The translations under genes and the position numbers were made by a program. From Prorocentrum cordatum (lineage: Eukaryota > Sar > Dinophyceae > Prorocentrales > Prorocentraceae): DNA of 64,000 nucleotides. How positions within the stretch are numbered: position 1 is the stretch's first letter; each line of letters starts with the position of its first letter. The notes beneath the pieces are model-generated. The model did not search any database and was not told where the DNA came from. It saw nothing but the letters and a program-made list of their open reading frames with translations. Shown in pieces: positions 10,231 to 19,430 of this stretch. The DNA lies in the NCBI GenBank assembly GCA_963575745.1, contig CAUYUJ010016294.1:1-64000 (forward strand). Reading direction: 5' to 3'.

Positions 10231-10975
10231 TCGCGCTGTCGCGACCCGCGGCGCCGCCCGATCGCCGGCCCAGGCCTGGCGGAGGCGGCGCGGCAGCACC
10301 TCGGGCCGAGAGCTGCTCGTCGCTGTCGCTGGTGGGGGGCGCCGCGAAGAGCAGCCGCGGGAGCAGGAGCAGCCGGGCCCGCGCCGCCTCGCTCGTGGGC
10401 TTCGCCGCGACTGCGCGCAGTGCCGCGGCGAGCGCGTCCGCGACCGCTGCGGCGAAGGCCGGGGGCGTCGCTGTCCACGTGGGCACCGGCTCCCGCAGGG
10501 CGCCGTGCAAGTCGAAGCCCGCCCGCCACTCCAGCCCAGGGAGCTCGCCCGCCTCTGCCGCTAGCACGTACCGCGGCTGGAGGTCGTTGGACGGCGCGTC
10601 GTCCGCCTCTGGCTGGGCAGCCCCTGGCGCCAGCGTCGTGCAGGCGAATATCTCCGCGCGGCCCTTTTCGGGTAGGGCCGCCGAGCCCTCCGCGGACCCG
10701 TGTGGCACGCCGCCGGCGATGCATGCCAGGTGGCGGAAATGCCTGTCAGGATTCGCCCTGCTCGCCAGGCGGGCCGCCCCCGGCGCGAAGCCTTCGCAGC
10801 ACGCGCGCCACGTGCTTCCGGGGGCCTGTCGGCTGGCCACCCAAGTGCGCACTCTTGGAGGGCGCTGGGTAGCGGCGGCAGTCGGTGCAGCGGAAGCGGC
10901 GCCTGCGGCGCTCTCCAGGGCAGCAGTCGGCGCGGGGTGCGCCGCCATGGGTGGCTGCTCCGGAAGGCGCGGCAT
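10231..10975 (-). pseudogene. Retroelement 1 ORF, N-terminal segment (frame A)
   Basis: This open segment precedes the RT palm. It contains GELPGLEWRAGFDLHGALRE and then an Ala-rich helix followed by LLLLPRLLFAAP, which resembles the region just upstream of RT fingers in related elements. The reading then moves to another frame before the GHPGKLARRVHEP stretch near 10150-10200, so one indel is inferred between about 10200 and 10330. The ATG at 10975 is the first in this frame; the true start could be further upstream. I see no convincing zinc finger. Confidence 0.55.
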
Positions 10976-11129
10976 GCCGCTCCGTCCGCGTCCTCGTCGT
11001 CCCTTACCGCCATCCCGACGTCGACATCGACCTCCATGGCACGGGAGTTGGAGAAAGAAGGCGGGGGAGTGGGGAAGTGGAAGGGCGGGTGAAGAGGGAG
11101 GCAGCCGGGCAACGGCTGCTCGCGATTTG

Positions 11130-11500
11130 AGCCTCCTCTTCTTCCTTTTCCGTCTCCTCCTCCTCCTTCCTCCGTCCTCCTCCTCTCCTCCTCTCCCCTC
11201 CTCCTCGGTCGTCTCTCCTCCTCCTCCCCCCTCCTACTCCTCTCCCCTATCTCCCTCTCCGTCCTCCTCCTCGTCTCCTCCTCGTCTCCTCCTCTTCCTC
11301 CTCTCTCCTCCTCCCCTCCTCCTCCTCCTCCTTCTCCCCCTCGAGGACACAAAATAAACCCGCGAGACTCCCCTCTCCTCCTCCCTCCCTCCTCCTCTCC
11401 CCTCTCCTCCTCCATCCTCCTGTCCTCCCTCCCCTCCTCCACCTTCCTCCTCCTCCTTCCTCCTCCTCCTCCCCTCCTCATCTCCTCCCCCCTCTCTTTC
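11130..11500. repeat. TCC/CTC-rich tract
   Basis: CTCCTC triplets with TCT and CCC breaks and one short non-repeat stretch (ACAAAATAAACCCGCGAGA, 11348-11366). Confidence 0.95.
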
Positions 11501-11517
11501 GTGCGCAAGCTTGGAGG

Positions 11518-11830
11518 CGACTTCCTCCTCCTCCTCGCTCCTCGTTCTCCTGCTCCTCCTCTCTCCTCCTCCTTTTCCTTCTCCTCCCCTCTCCTCTCCT
11601 CCTTTTCCTCCTCTCCTTTTCTCTCCTCCTCCTTCGCCTCCTCTCCCTCCATGCTGCTGCTGCTGCTGCTGCAAGTGTCAGAGTCGTTCCGTGCGATGCC
11701 GCTTTGCTCCTCCTCCTCCTCCCTTTTCTTTGGCTTCTCTCCTCCTCCTCCTCCTCCTCGCTCGCTCGCTCGCTCCCTCCTCCTCCTCCTCCTCCTCTTC
11801 CCCCTCCCCCTCCTCCTCCCCCTCCTCCCG
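11518..11830. repeat. TCC-rich tract with a CTG island
   Basis: Degenerate TCC array interrupted by (CTG)n and TGTCAGAGTCGTTCCGTGCG at 11650-11698. The CTG plus RTCAGAGTCG-type word recurs at 12405-12450 beside another TCC array, so the two arrays are probably copies of one larger unit. Confidence 0.85.
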
Positions 11831-12404
11831 TCATCCCGAGGCAGGCACACGCTTTCGAATCATCGAATCAAGCGAACGATCAAACAAGTGACCGACATCA
11901 TAACGATCGAACATGGGGACGACCCCACTCGAACCTGGCCGACCCCTGAACGAGAGCCCAGCGAACGAACATAGGGAGGCTGGCATGAAGATAGCGGGTC
12001 CTGAAGGAAACGGGTCCTGGAACACTGGGCCTTCCCCCATGACCAGCTCTTCGTCCAGAGCCGTTTCTGACCGCCCCAGGGCCCGTGGAAGGTCCCGGAA
12101 GGCCAACAGCTGTCAGAAACACGTCCATACCTAGGACCTGGGACAGCAGAGCACTCTGAAAGAACATGAGACTCTCCGCAGGCCAAACCGAAGAACACTC
12201 GAGGGCCCCCCCCCAGGACCCAGAATGCACAAGAACATCCAACAAGCACGAAAAACATTAGGGAGGGCACACTCCCTGAAGCGACCTCGATCTCATACCC
12301 CGGTCCGACCGCACCAGGGCCCGCTTCCCCCATGACCCGTCCCCTTCGCTGCGGGGAGCCCCCCCCCCTCGAACCCAGCAGCCCCTCCGCAGGCCGGCAG
12401 GCTG
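11831..12404. other. No recognised gene
   Basis: Ordinary-composition sequence between two TCC arrays. Both array ends are followed by similar words (ATCGAATCAAGCGAACGATC at 11861 and CATCGAATCCAGCGAGTGATC-like at 12598), supporting a duplicated unit. No motif was recognised in the open frames. Confidence 0.45.
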
Positions 12405-12597
12405 CTGCTGCTGCCGCTGCTGCTACAGGTATCAGAGTCGCTCCGTGCGACGCCTCCTGGCTCCTCCTCCTCCCCCCTGCTCCTCCCTCCTCCTATTCCT
12501 CCTCCTCCTCCTCCTTCTCCTCCTCCCCTCTCCCCCCCCCTCCTCCCCCCTCCTCCCTCCACCTCCTCCTCCGCCTCCTCCCTGGCCGACGCAGGCC
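12405..12597. repeat. CTG then TCC-rich tract
   Basis: (CTG)n, the word TATCAGAGTCGCTCCGTGCG, then TCC triplets. Parallel in order to 11650-11830. Confidence 0.9.
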
Positions 12598-12694
12598 ATC
12601 GAATCCAGCGAGTGATCACAAAACTGAGCGCGAGAAGAGCGAACAAACAATGAGGGGGAGAATCCCCTTGAGCAGGGACCGACCGTCCCGGCAA

Positions 12695-12850
12695 TCCTAT
12701 AGGCCTACCACGACATGTTCTTAGAACACAAAAAAGTTCCAACAACATAAACAATACTCTTAGGAAATAAGCCCGATGTGTGCAAACAGAACAATCCCAT
12801 CCAACGATGTTCTAAGAACATGTCGTGCAGACCCCAAACAAGTTCTGAAC
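12695..12850. mobile_element. Foldback-like element with perfect 18-bp arms
   Basis: CGACATGTTCTTAGAACA (12711-12728) and its exact reverse complement (12808-12825) flank 79 bases. Outside them CCTATAGGCC and GGGCTTATAGG are also roughly inverted. Non-coding. Confidence 0.6.
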
Positions 12851-12927
12851 ATTCTCTGGTGGGCTTATAGGCGAGCCTGGACGTTTCGCCACTGCTTGAC
12901 CCACGCTGGCAGACCCCGTGGGAGCAG

Positions 12928-13490
12928 GAGGAGGAGGAGGAGGAGGAGGAGGAGGAGGAGGAGGAGGAGGAGGAGGAGGAGGAGGAGGAGCGAGGAGCAA
13001 GGTTTGCGGATGAGGAGGAGGAGCGAGGGGGAGAGGATGAGGAGGAGGAGGAGAAAGGAGAAGGAGAAGGAGGAGGAGAAGGAGGAGAGGAGGAGAAGGA
13101 GGAGGAGGAGGAGGAGGAGGAGAAGAAGGAGCAGGAGAAGAGGGAGGAGGAGGAGGAGGAGGAGGAGGGAGGAGGAGGAGGAGGAGGAGGAGGAGGAGGA
13201 GGAGGGAGGAGGAGGAGGAGGAGGAGGAGGAGGAGGAGGAGGAGGAGGAGGAGGAGGAGGAGGAGGAGGAGGAGGAGGAGGAGGAGGAGGAGGAGGAGGA
13301 GGAGTGAGAAGCGAGGAGCGAGGAGCGAGGGGGAAGGAGGAGGAGGAGGAGGAGCGAGGAGCGAGGAGGAGGAGGAGGACGAGGAGGAGGAGGAGGGGAG
13401 GAGGAGGAGGAGGAGGAGGAGGAGGAAGAGGAGGAGGAGGAGCGAGGAGCGAGGAGCGAGGAGGAGGAGGAGGAGGAAGACGGGCGAGGA
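12928..13490. repeat. (GGA)n microsatellite, long
   Basis: About 560 bases of GGA triplets with GCGAGGAGCGAGGAG interruptions. Poly-Gly, poly-Glu and poly-Arg frames are artefacts. Confidence 0.97.
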
Positions 13491-13658
13491 GGAGACCCCC
13501 CGCCCGTCCGCGATGCACTGCGCCACAGGCCGGTCCTTCAGGCCTGGGCGGAGCGCCACGCCGAAGTCCTCGGGCCGCGGGCGACCGCGGCGGGGATCTC
13601 TCGCCCCAGGGGGGTTTGCGGGCATGGGGGGTGCCTCGGCGGCGCGCCCAACAGGGTT

Positions 13659-13745
13659 AGGTCGGGCATGTCCTCCTACAGGCGGATTTTGGAAGAGAAA
13701 TGAAAACAGCCAAACCATACTCAAAAATAATTGGTCAGAAAAGAA
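13659..13745 (+). mobile_element. F7 element, left part only
   Basis: AGGTCGGGCATGTCCTCCTA then CAGGCGGA matches the left end of the F7 copies at 49450 and 6586. The right inverted end is absent. Confidence 0.55.
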
Positions 13746-14099
13746 CAAGAAACATCGTCTCCACTGTTTGCTTCTGAATTCGAGCTCTGACGAGATAGAT
13801 GCAGACAGGTCGAAGCATGAGGCAAGGGGTGATCATGCAACACGCGACGGTTTTTCGTTTACATCGCCGTGTTGTCTCAGAGCCCCTCCAGCAGGGGCGT
13901 GCATGCAACAGCAGGCAGACTTACTCGTTGAGGAGCTGCCAGACAAGTCACTGTGGGGAAGCGAGATCCTCATGTCCAGGCGCTGCAATTTTTTCACTCG
14001 CCAAGTTTCGGCCCCCGGGGCCCTGCAGATCTAGCGGGCTCGATGAGTGACACAGAAGGACGGGGTCTTGGGCTCTGGTCGTGATTTTTCGTGATTATT
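13746..14099. other. No gene recognised
   Basis: Short open frames only. The last 50 bases (GGGGTCTTGGGCTCTGGTCG then TGATTTTTCG) resemble a fragment seen at 29425-29490, 37000-37075 and 50280-50340. Confidence 0.4.
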
Positions 14100-15046
14100 C
14101 CCTACCTAGGCTCTGCCTAGAAAGGTTCTTGCTCTCTTTGCTTAAAGGGCCGGGCAGTGCTAACCGCCCCGGGCGGTTCCCCCAGTCCCCGCCCCGCGGT
14201 TCCCCCAGTCCCCTGGGAGCTTTGGCCTTAGCTTTAGCTTTAGCTTAGCTTTATCTTTAGCTTTAGCTTAGCTTTAGCTTAGTGTTAGCTTAGCTTTAGC
14301 TTAGCTTTAGCTTAGCTTTAGCTTAGCTTTAGCTTAGCTTTAGTTTAGCGTTGGCTTAGCTTTAGCTTAGCTTCAGCTTAGCGTTAGCTTAGCGTTAGCT
14401 TAGCTTTAGCTTAGCTTCAGCTTAGCTTTAGCTTAGCTTTAGCTTAGCCTTAGCTTAGCCTTAGCTTAGCTTTAGCTTAGCTTTAGCTTAGCTTTAGCTT
14501 AGCTTTAGCTTAGCTTTAGCTTAGTGTTAGCTTAGCTTTAGCTTAGCTTTAGCTTAACTTCAGCTTATTGTTAGCTTAGTGATAGCTTAGTGTTAGCTTA
14601 GTGCTAGCTTAGCTTTAGCTTAGCTTTAGCTTAGCTTCAGCTTAGCTTTATCTTAGCTTTAGCTTAGCTTTAGCTTAGCTTTAGCTTAGCTTTAGCCTAG
14701 CTTTAGCCTAGCTTTAGCTCAGCTTTAGCTGAGCTTTAGCTTAGCTTCAGCTTTGCTTTAGCTTAGCTTTAGCTTAGCTTTAGCTTCGCCTTAGCTTAGC
14801 TTTAGCTTAGCGTTAGCTTAGCTTCAGGTTAGCTTTAGCTTAGCTTTAGCTTAGCTTTAGCTTAGCTTTAGCTTTAGCTTAGCTTTAGCTTTGCCTTAGC
14901 TTAGCTTTAGCTCAGCGTTAGCTTAGCTTCAGCTTAGCTTTAGCTTAGCTTTAGCTTAGCTTTAGCTTAGCTTCAGCTTAGCTTTAGCTTAGCTTTACTG
15001 TTACTACTAATGCTGCTTTCCTAGGGGCTCCAACTCCTAGGTAGGG
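14100..15046. mobile_element. Composite inverted-end module 1 with TTTAGCTTAGC array
   Basis: Starts with CCCTACCTAGG and ends with the exact inverted complement CCTAGGTAGGG. Left flank (14100-14220) carries GGGCCGGGCAGTGCTAA and a duplicated CGGTTCCCCCAGTCCC. The centre (14221-14993) is about 70 units of an 11-bp repeat TTTAGCTTAGC, mostly with GTT, TCA or GAT substitutions. The right flank (14994-15046) reads TTACTGTTACTACTAATGCT, GCTTTCCTAGGGGCTCC. Two further modules share both flanks (15068, 17280). No ORF of note. I infer a non-autonomous transposable or introner-like unit that carries its own satellite. Confidence 0.8.
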
Positions 15047-15067
15047 TCGCACTGGGATAATGTTTTT

Positions 15068-15605
15068 CCCTACCTAGGCTCTGTCTCGAGGGTTCTTACT
15101 CTCTTAGCTTAAAGGGGCCGGGCAGTGCTAAGCGCCCCGGGCGGTTCCCCCAGTCCCCGCCCCGCGGTTCCCCCAGTCTCCTGGGAGCTTTAGCTTTAGC
15201 TTTAGCTTTAGCTTTAGTTTAGTGTAGCTTAGCTTTAGCTTAACTTTAGCTTAGCGTTAGCTTAGCTTTAGCTTAGCTTTAGCTTAGCTTTAGCTAGCTT
15301 TAGCTTAGCTTTAGTTTAGCGTTGGCTTAGCTTTAGCTTAGCTTCAGCTTAGCGTTAGCTTAGCGTTAGCTTAGCTTTAGCTTATCTTTAGCTTTAGCTT
15401 TAGCTTACCTTTAGCTTAGCTTTAGCTTAGCTGTAGCTCAGCTGCAGCTCAGCTTTACCTTAGCTTTAGCTTAGCTTTAGCTTAGCTTTCGCTTAGCTTT
15501 AGCTTAGCTTTAGCTTCGCTGCAGCTTAGCTGTAGCTTAGCTTTAGCTTAGCTTTACTGTTACTACTAATGCTGCTTTCCTAGGGGCTCCAACTCCTAGG
15601 TAGGG
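15068..15605. mobile_element. Composite inverted-end module 2
   Basis: The same left flank, 11-bp array and right flank as module 1, in the same orientation and only 21 bases downstream. The TTTAGCTTAGC array is shorter (about 15190-15553). Ends CCCTACCTAGG and CCTAGGTAGGG are intact. Right after each module the bases TCGCACTGGGATA are also conserved, so the true right boundary may be about 13 bases further out. Confidence 0.8.
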
Positions 15606-15656
15606 TCGCACTGGGATATTTTTTTCTCCTGCAACGCAAGATCTGACTGGTGAGAG

Positions 15657-15785
15657 GGAGCATGCCTTCGCAGAAGGCTGCGGGACTTCTCAGAAGCCGT
15701 CCGGCCTCGTGAGCAGCCGCCTGCGTCATCGGAGAAGGCTCAGCACACCCGTCAGAAGGTCGGAGGCCTTCCGAGCCTGATGAGG
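15657..15785 (-). mobile_element. F4 element, diverged copy
   Basis: GCAGAAGGCTGCGGGACTTC then TCAGAAGCC, GGAGAAGGCTCAG and GTCAGAAGGTCGGAGGCC follow the reversed order of the copy at 4340. Confidence 0.55.
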
Positions 15786-15836
15786 AGGCCAGCCCCTCTG
15801 CATTCCCAGGAGAAGAACAAAAACGCAATGAACATA

Positions 15837-15964
15837 AACTTTTGGCGCTCTGCGCGGATTTCCTGGATCTGCGCTGGGCCCCCCTCCCTGGAGCGCGCCA
15901 GGGGCGGCGCCGTCACGGGACCCCGCGCGAGTCCAAGAAATCCGCGCGGAGCGCCAAAAGTGTA
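15837..15964. mobile_element. F2 element, copy 1
   Basis: Inverted ends: AACTTTTGGCGCTCTGCGCG then GATTT at the left, and AAATCCGCGCGGAGCGCCAA then AAGT at the right. The middle is GGGCCCCCCTCCCTGG plus GGCGGCGCC. Other copies are at 17141, 31501, 32535 and 49268, with a fragment at 30129. Non-coding. Confidence 0.8.
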
Positions 15965-16119
15965 TGTTTATGGCATCTCTCTTCTTCGAATGCCCCCCCC
16001 CTGGGCTCGCGGCCGAGCGTCGCGGACAGGGTGGGGCCGTAGGGGGACGCCGCCCCAAACGGCTCCTGCGGGTGGCCTGGCCCGCAGACCGGGCGCCGGG
16101 GCGGCACGCCGGCCAACCC

Positions 16120-16315
16120 ATGCGAGGGGGAAGGAGGGAGGGAGGGGAGGGGAGGGGAGGGAGGCAGGAAGGGAGTGATGAGGGAGGAGGAGGAGGAGGA
16201 GGAGGAGGAGGAGGAGGAGGAGGAGGAGGAGGAGGAGGAGGAGGAGGAGCAGGAGGAGGAGGAGGAGGAGGAGGAGGAGGAGGAGGAGGAGGAGGAGGAG
16301 GAGGAGGAGGAGGAT
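16120..16315. repeat. GGAGG then (GGA)n microsatellite
   Basis: GGAGGGAGGGGAGG at the left passes into pure GGA triplets at 16175-16315. Confidence 0.97.
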
Positions 16316-17140
16316 GGAAGCAGGATGGAGGAGGGAGGGAGGCGGATGCTGATGAGGTGCTGCGCGATGCGGGTCCGAAGGCGCCGCCTTGGAACGCATG
16401 CCCCTGGTGTGCGGCAGGGCGGAAGGGCGGCCAACGGAGAAGCGAGAGAGGCGCGCCGTGCGACCTTGCCTCGAGCGCGCGCGCCCGACGCTGGCGTGGA
16501 TGGGGCTCCGCTGCCCGAGGCTCCATAGGCGGCCTATGGAGACTCGGGCAGAGCCTTCGGCCTATGTTGTTTTTTTTTTGGACATCCACGTCATCACCTC
16601 CACATCCTCGGGTGAGAACCGAGGTCAAGACCCAGCAGCGGAGGGGGATGCTGGCTCCCTGACTTTTTCCAGAAGTACGTGATGAGCAAGCCCAGGAGCA
16701 GGACAGAAAGCTCTGCCCCAAAATATTCGCCGACGTGTTTCTTTCGATGCTCTGCTCCAGGAGGTCCCGACTCCTTCTCCGGGGGTGGCGTTGCACCAAG
16801 ACCCCTTTTCGAGGGCCCGGGGGCCCAGCCAATAACGGGCCCTGGAGGCCGAGATCGAGGAAGCACAGGATCGAGCAAATCTTATAGTCGGAACAGCTGC
16901 TTTCGGGTGCTAGCCCGCCCGTCGGGCGGCCGTTCGAGAAGATCCAGGCACCCCTGGGACGCTCTTGGCGAGGCGCAGCTGGTGGAGAGCACCCTGAGGC
17001 TGGGACACCGGCGAGACACGTCGAACATGTCTGGCAACCTCTAGCCTCGAAGCTCGAGATCTGGGAAGGCAGAAAATTCTGCCCCCCCCCCAGCGAAGAG
17101 GAGTTCGTGCCCCTAGAGGAAAAACAAAAGCATACAAATA
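16316..17140. other. No gene recognised
   Basis: Mixed-composition sequence. Open frames on both strands up to about 95 codons lack any motif. A T9 run sits near 16570. Nothing further can be supported. Confidence 0.45.
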
Positions 17141-17218
17141 ATCTTTTGGCGCTCCGCGCGGATTTCTTGGGCCCGCGCTGGACCCCCCCTCCCTGGCGCG
17201 CGGAGCGCCAGAAGTTTT
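17141..17218. mobile_element. F2 element, internally deleted copy
   Basis: The left arm ATCTTTTGGCGCTCCGCGCG and right arm CGCGCGGAGCGCCAGAAGTT are present, but the GC-rich middle is reduced to CCCCCCCTCCCTGG. Confidence 0.75.
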
Positions 17219-17279
17219 GTTGATACATTTTTTGTTTTTGTTGTTTGTTTTTGTTTGTTTGTTTGTTTTTTGTTTTTTT

Positions 17280-17670
17280 CCCTACCTAGGCTCTGCCTAG
17301 AAGGGTTCTTATTCTCTGGGCTTAAAAAGGGCCGGGCAGTGGAAAGCGCCCCGGGCGGTTCCCCCAGTATCCGCCCCGCGGTTCCCCCAGTTACGTCCCC
17401 TTAGCTTAGCGTTGCTTATCTCATCTTAGCTATGCTGTGCTCTGCTATGCTAAAGCTCAGCGAAGCTAAGATGAAGGTCAGCTAAGCTAAGATACACCTG
17501 AGCTAATATGAAGCTAAGCTAAGCTAAACATGACATATCATATCATATCATAGCATAGCATAGCGCAGCATAGCATAGCATAGCATAGCGCAGCATATCA
17601 TGGCATAGCATAGCATAGCATAACTAGCAACTAATGCTGCTTTCCTAGGGGCTCCAACCTCTAGGTAGGG
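17280..17670. mobile_element. Composite inverted-end module 3, diverged array
   Basis: Left end CCCTACCTAGG and right end TCTAGGTAGGG (one mismatch), with both flanks conserved as in modules 1 and 2. The centre differs. After a few TTAGCTTAGC units it inverts to GCTAAGCTAAG-type units and then becomes a 5-bp CATAG/CATAT array. Conserved flanks around a changed array suggest the satellite turns over independently of the element. Confidence 0.75.
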
Positions 17671-17685
17671 CCGCACTGGGGTTAT

Positions 17686-17960
17686 TTATTTGTCTTCTTC
17701 CTCTTCTTCGAGAGGAGGAGGGAGTGCCACGTCCTCCTCGGCGCCCTCGTTGAGCAACGCCGCGCGGATGCCGGAGAAGATCTGCCGGTTCTGCGTGCGC
17801 TCGGCCTGCCGGGCGCTCCCCTCGCTGCTGGTGGGGGGCGGCGGCCGCCAGCCTCCGCTGCGGCCGTGGCACTCCACCGGGGGTGCTACGGTGGCGACGG
17901 CGCGGGCCACGCCCGATAAGCGAGCCGCCTGCGGGGCAGCGGGGCGCGGCCAGGGCCGCG
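17686..17960 (-). other. Possible 3' exon with acidic C-terminus
   Basis: A minus-strand frame reads ARQAERTQNRQIFSGIRAAL then LNEGAEEDVALPPP, a Glu run and a Lys before TAA at 17686-17688. This has the look of a real protein tail: mixed residues and an amphipathic stretch. Upstream it merges into GGA-array frames at 17965. It begins 16 bases after module 3. I recognise no family and no splice site is certain. Confidence 0.25.
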
Positions 17961-17964
17961 CACG

Positions 17965-18345
17965 TCGGAGGAGGAGGAGGGGCGAGGAGGAGGAGGGGCG
18001 AGGAGCGAGGAGGAGGAGGAGGGGCGAGGAGGAGGAGGAGCGAGGAGGAGGAGGAGGAGGAGGAGGAGGAGGAGGAGGAGGAGGAGGAGGAGGAGGAGGA
18101 GGAGGAGGAGGAGGAGGAAGGAGGAGGAGGAGGAGGAGGAGGAGGAGGGGAGGAGGAGGAGGAGGAGGAGGAGCGAGGAGCGAGGAGGAGGAGGAGGAGG
18201 AGAAGGAGGAGGGTCGAGGAGGAGGAGGAGGAGGAGGAGGAGGAGCGAGGAGGAGGAGGAGGAGGAGGAGGAGGAGGAGGAGGAGGAGGAGGAGGAGGAG
18301 GAGGAGGAGGAGGAGGAGGGGCGAGGAGGAGGAGGAGGAGGGCCG
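17965..18345. repeat. (GGA)n microsatellite
   Basis: GGA triplets with repeated GCGAGGAG breaks, like 12928-13490. Confidence 0.97.
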
Positions 18346-18418
18346 GCGGCGGCCGCCAGCCTCCGCTCGGTCTCCAAGCAGTGCCTGCACTCAGGGGGTT
18401 CTTGCGCGAGACCCACCT

Positions 18419-18603
18419 CCAGACCCCCTCGCGCTGCGAAAAAATCATGGCGGGAGGTTCTTCACTATTTTCGGCCTTCGGGGGCCCCTACCAGGCCCCA
18501 GGAGCGCCGAAAAATGACGCAGGACGCAAAACCGGTCCCGGGGAAGGGGACCAGACCTCTAAAGGTCGACGCTGCGAAAAAATCACGACGTCGGGGGTCT
18601 GGG
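18419..18603 (-). mobile_element. F3 element, copy 2
   Basis: Reverse orientation of the 6137 and 32921 copies: CCAGACCCCCT, GCGAAAAAATCATGGCGGG, TTTTCGGCCTTCGGGGGCCC, ACCGGTCCCGGGGAAGGGG, ATCACGACGTCGGGGGTCTG then GG. Confidence 0.75.
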
Positions 18604-18815
18604 CACTCCGTGCTTGCGCTTGCAGTCAAAACGTGTATTTAGGACGGGTGGTAAGGCCGCAAGACCCTGGAAGGTCGAAATTGGGCTTCTCGGGCGGCGG
18701 GCGACCCGTGAAAAACGGCCCAGGACGGGCCGCAGAGGCAAGGACACCAAGGTATCCTAGATGAAGGCGCGCGTCCTTACCAGGCGCGTTGACCGCAGGG
18801 GTTCTCACTCGCTGC
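18604..18815. other. Spacer, no gene recognised
   Basis: About 210 bases without a motif I can name. GTGCTTGCGCTTGCAG at 18611 is one of several related GCTTGCACTT words in the window. Confidence 0.4.
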
Positions 18816-18869
18816 AGCCCGCCTGGCTTTTGGCGGAAGAGGTTCGCTCTCGCCCCGCAGATCAAAAAG
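18816..18869 (+). repeat. 54-bp dispersed repeat, copy 1
   Basis: AGCCCGCCTGGCTTTTGGCG through CCCCGCAGATCAAAAAG matches 51786-51839 with two visible mismatches. It is too long to be chance. Confidence 0.8.
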
Positions 18870-19094
18870 GTTCTCACTCGCTCCCCAAATCAGTGCTTGC
18901 ACTTGGGGTGTCTGACCCGCTCCCCGAACAAGTCTCGCGCGCAGGTGCTCTCGCTCGGGCCACCGAGGGAGCGAACGGGCCCGCCGAGGTTCCGCCGCGT
19001 CGCCGCCCGTGGCCGCCTCGCAGCCGCCCGCTTGGGGGTTTTCGCCGAGGTCTCGCCGCGTCGCCTCCCGTGGCCGCATCGTGGCCGCCTGGGG
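18870..19094. other. No gene recognised
   Basis: GC-rich, with GCTTGCACTTGGGG near 18897 and degenerate CCGCCGCGTCGCC(G/T)CCCGTGG words. No motif. Confidence 0.4.
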
Positions 19095-19430
19095 GGTCCT
19101 CCTCGTAGCTTTCACCACATACCACACGCTGCATACATTGCACAGCCTAGCTCCGACTACTCCGCTCAAGCCACGCAGCTTACATGACATGACTTGCACC
19201 ACGTAGGTTGCACCGCGTAGGTCACACCACATAGCTCACACCGCATAGCTTACACAGCATCGCGTACACCGCATAGGGTACACCGCATATCTCAGACAAC
19301 ATAGCTCGCCTCACATATCTCGCACCACATAGCCCACACGACATAACTTACACAATCGAGCTGGCACAGCACGGCTTGCACCACACAGCTCACATCGCGT
19401 GGCGTACATCACATGGCTTGCACCTCCACG
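19095..19430. repeat. CACCACATAG-type degenerate ~14-bp array
   Basis: Words such as TTGCACCACGTAGG, TCACACCACATAGC and TTACACAGCAT recur every 13-16 bases. The same unit forms arrays at 43455-43560, 45180-45300 and 47745-48075. Confidence 0.8.

Larger units (their letters stand above)
7925..10975 (-). mobile_element. Retroelement 1: non-LTR type RT with restriction-like endonuclease, decayed
   Basis: The minus strand encodes, from 10975 downward, an N-terminal region with an AAALRAVAAKPTSEAARARL-type helix, an RT palm, a Cys/His cap and a PD-(D/E)xK-like endonuclease. RT motifs are LSGARFEHWA, LDVANAF (near 9755), GVGQ..PLSPAFFSLA and AYLDDACV (9454-9480). This order (RT, CCHC-like motif, restriction-like endonuclease) is that of R2/CRE/NeSL-type non-LTR elements, but the clade is not resolved. 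It is inactive: a frameshift lies around 10200-10330 and in-frame TGA codons lie at 9573-9575 and 8298-8300. No LTRs, poly-A tail or target duplication were found. Base composition is far GC-richer than most of the window. Confidence 0.85.

Noticed and set aside
8670-11357. 895-codon plus-strand ORF opposite retroelement 1
   Set aside because: Shadow of a very GC-rich minus-strand coding region. The minus strand holds ordered RT and endonuclease motifs, while the plus strand has none.
14221-15553. Telomere-type repeat
   Set aside because: TTTAGCTTAGC differs from the plant-type TTTAGGG expected at dinoflagellate telomeres and lies inside bounded, inverted-end modules in the middle of a contig.
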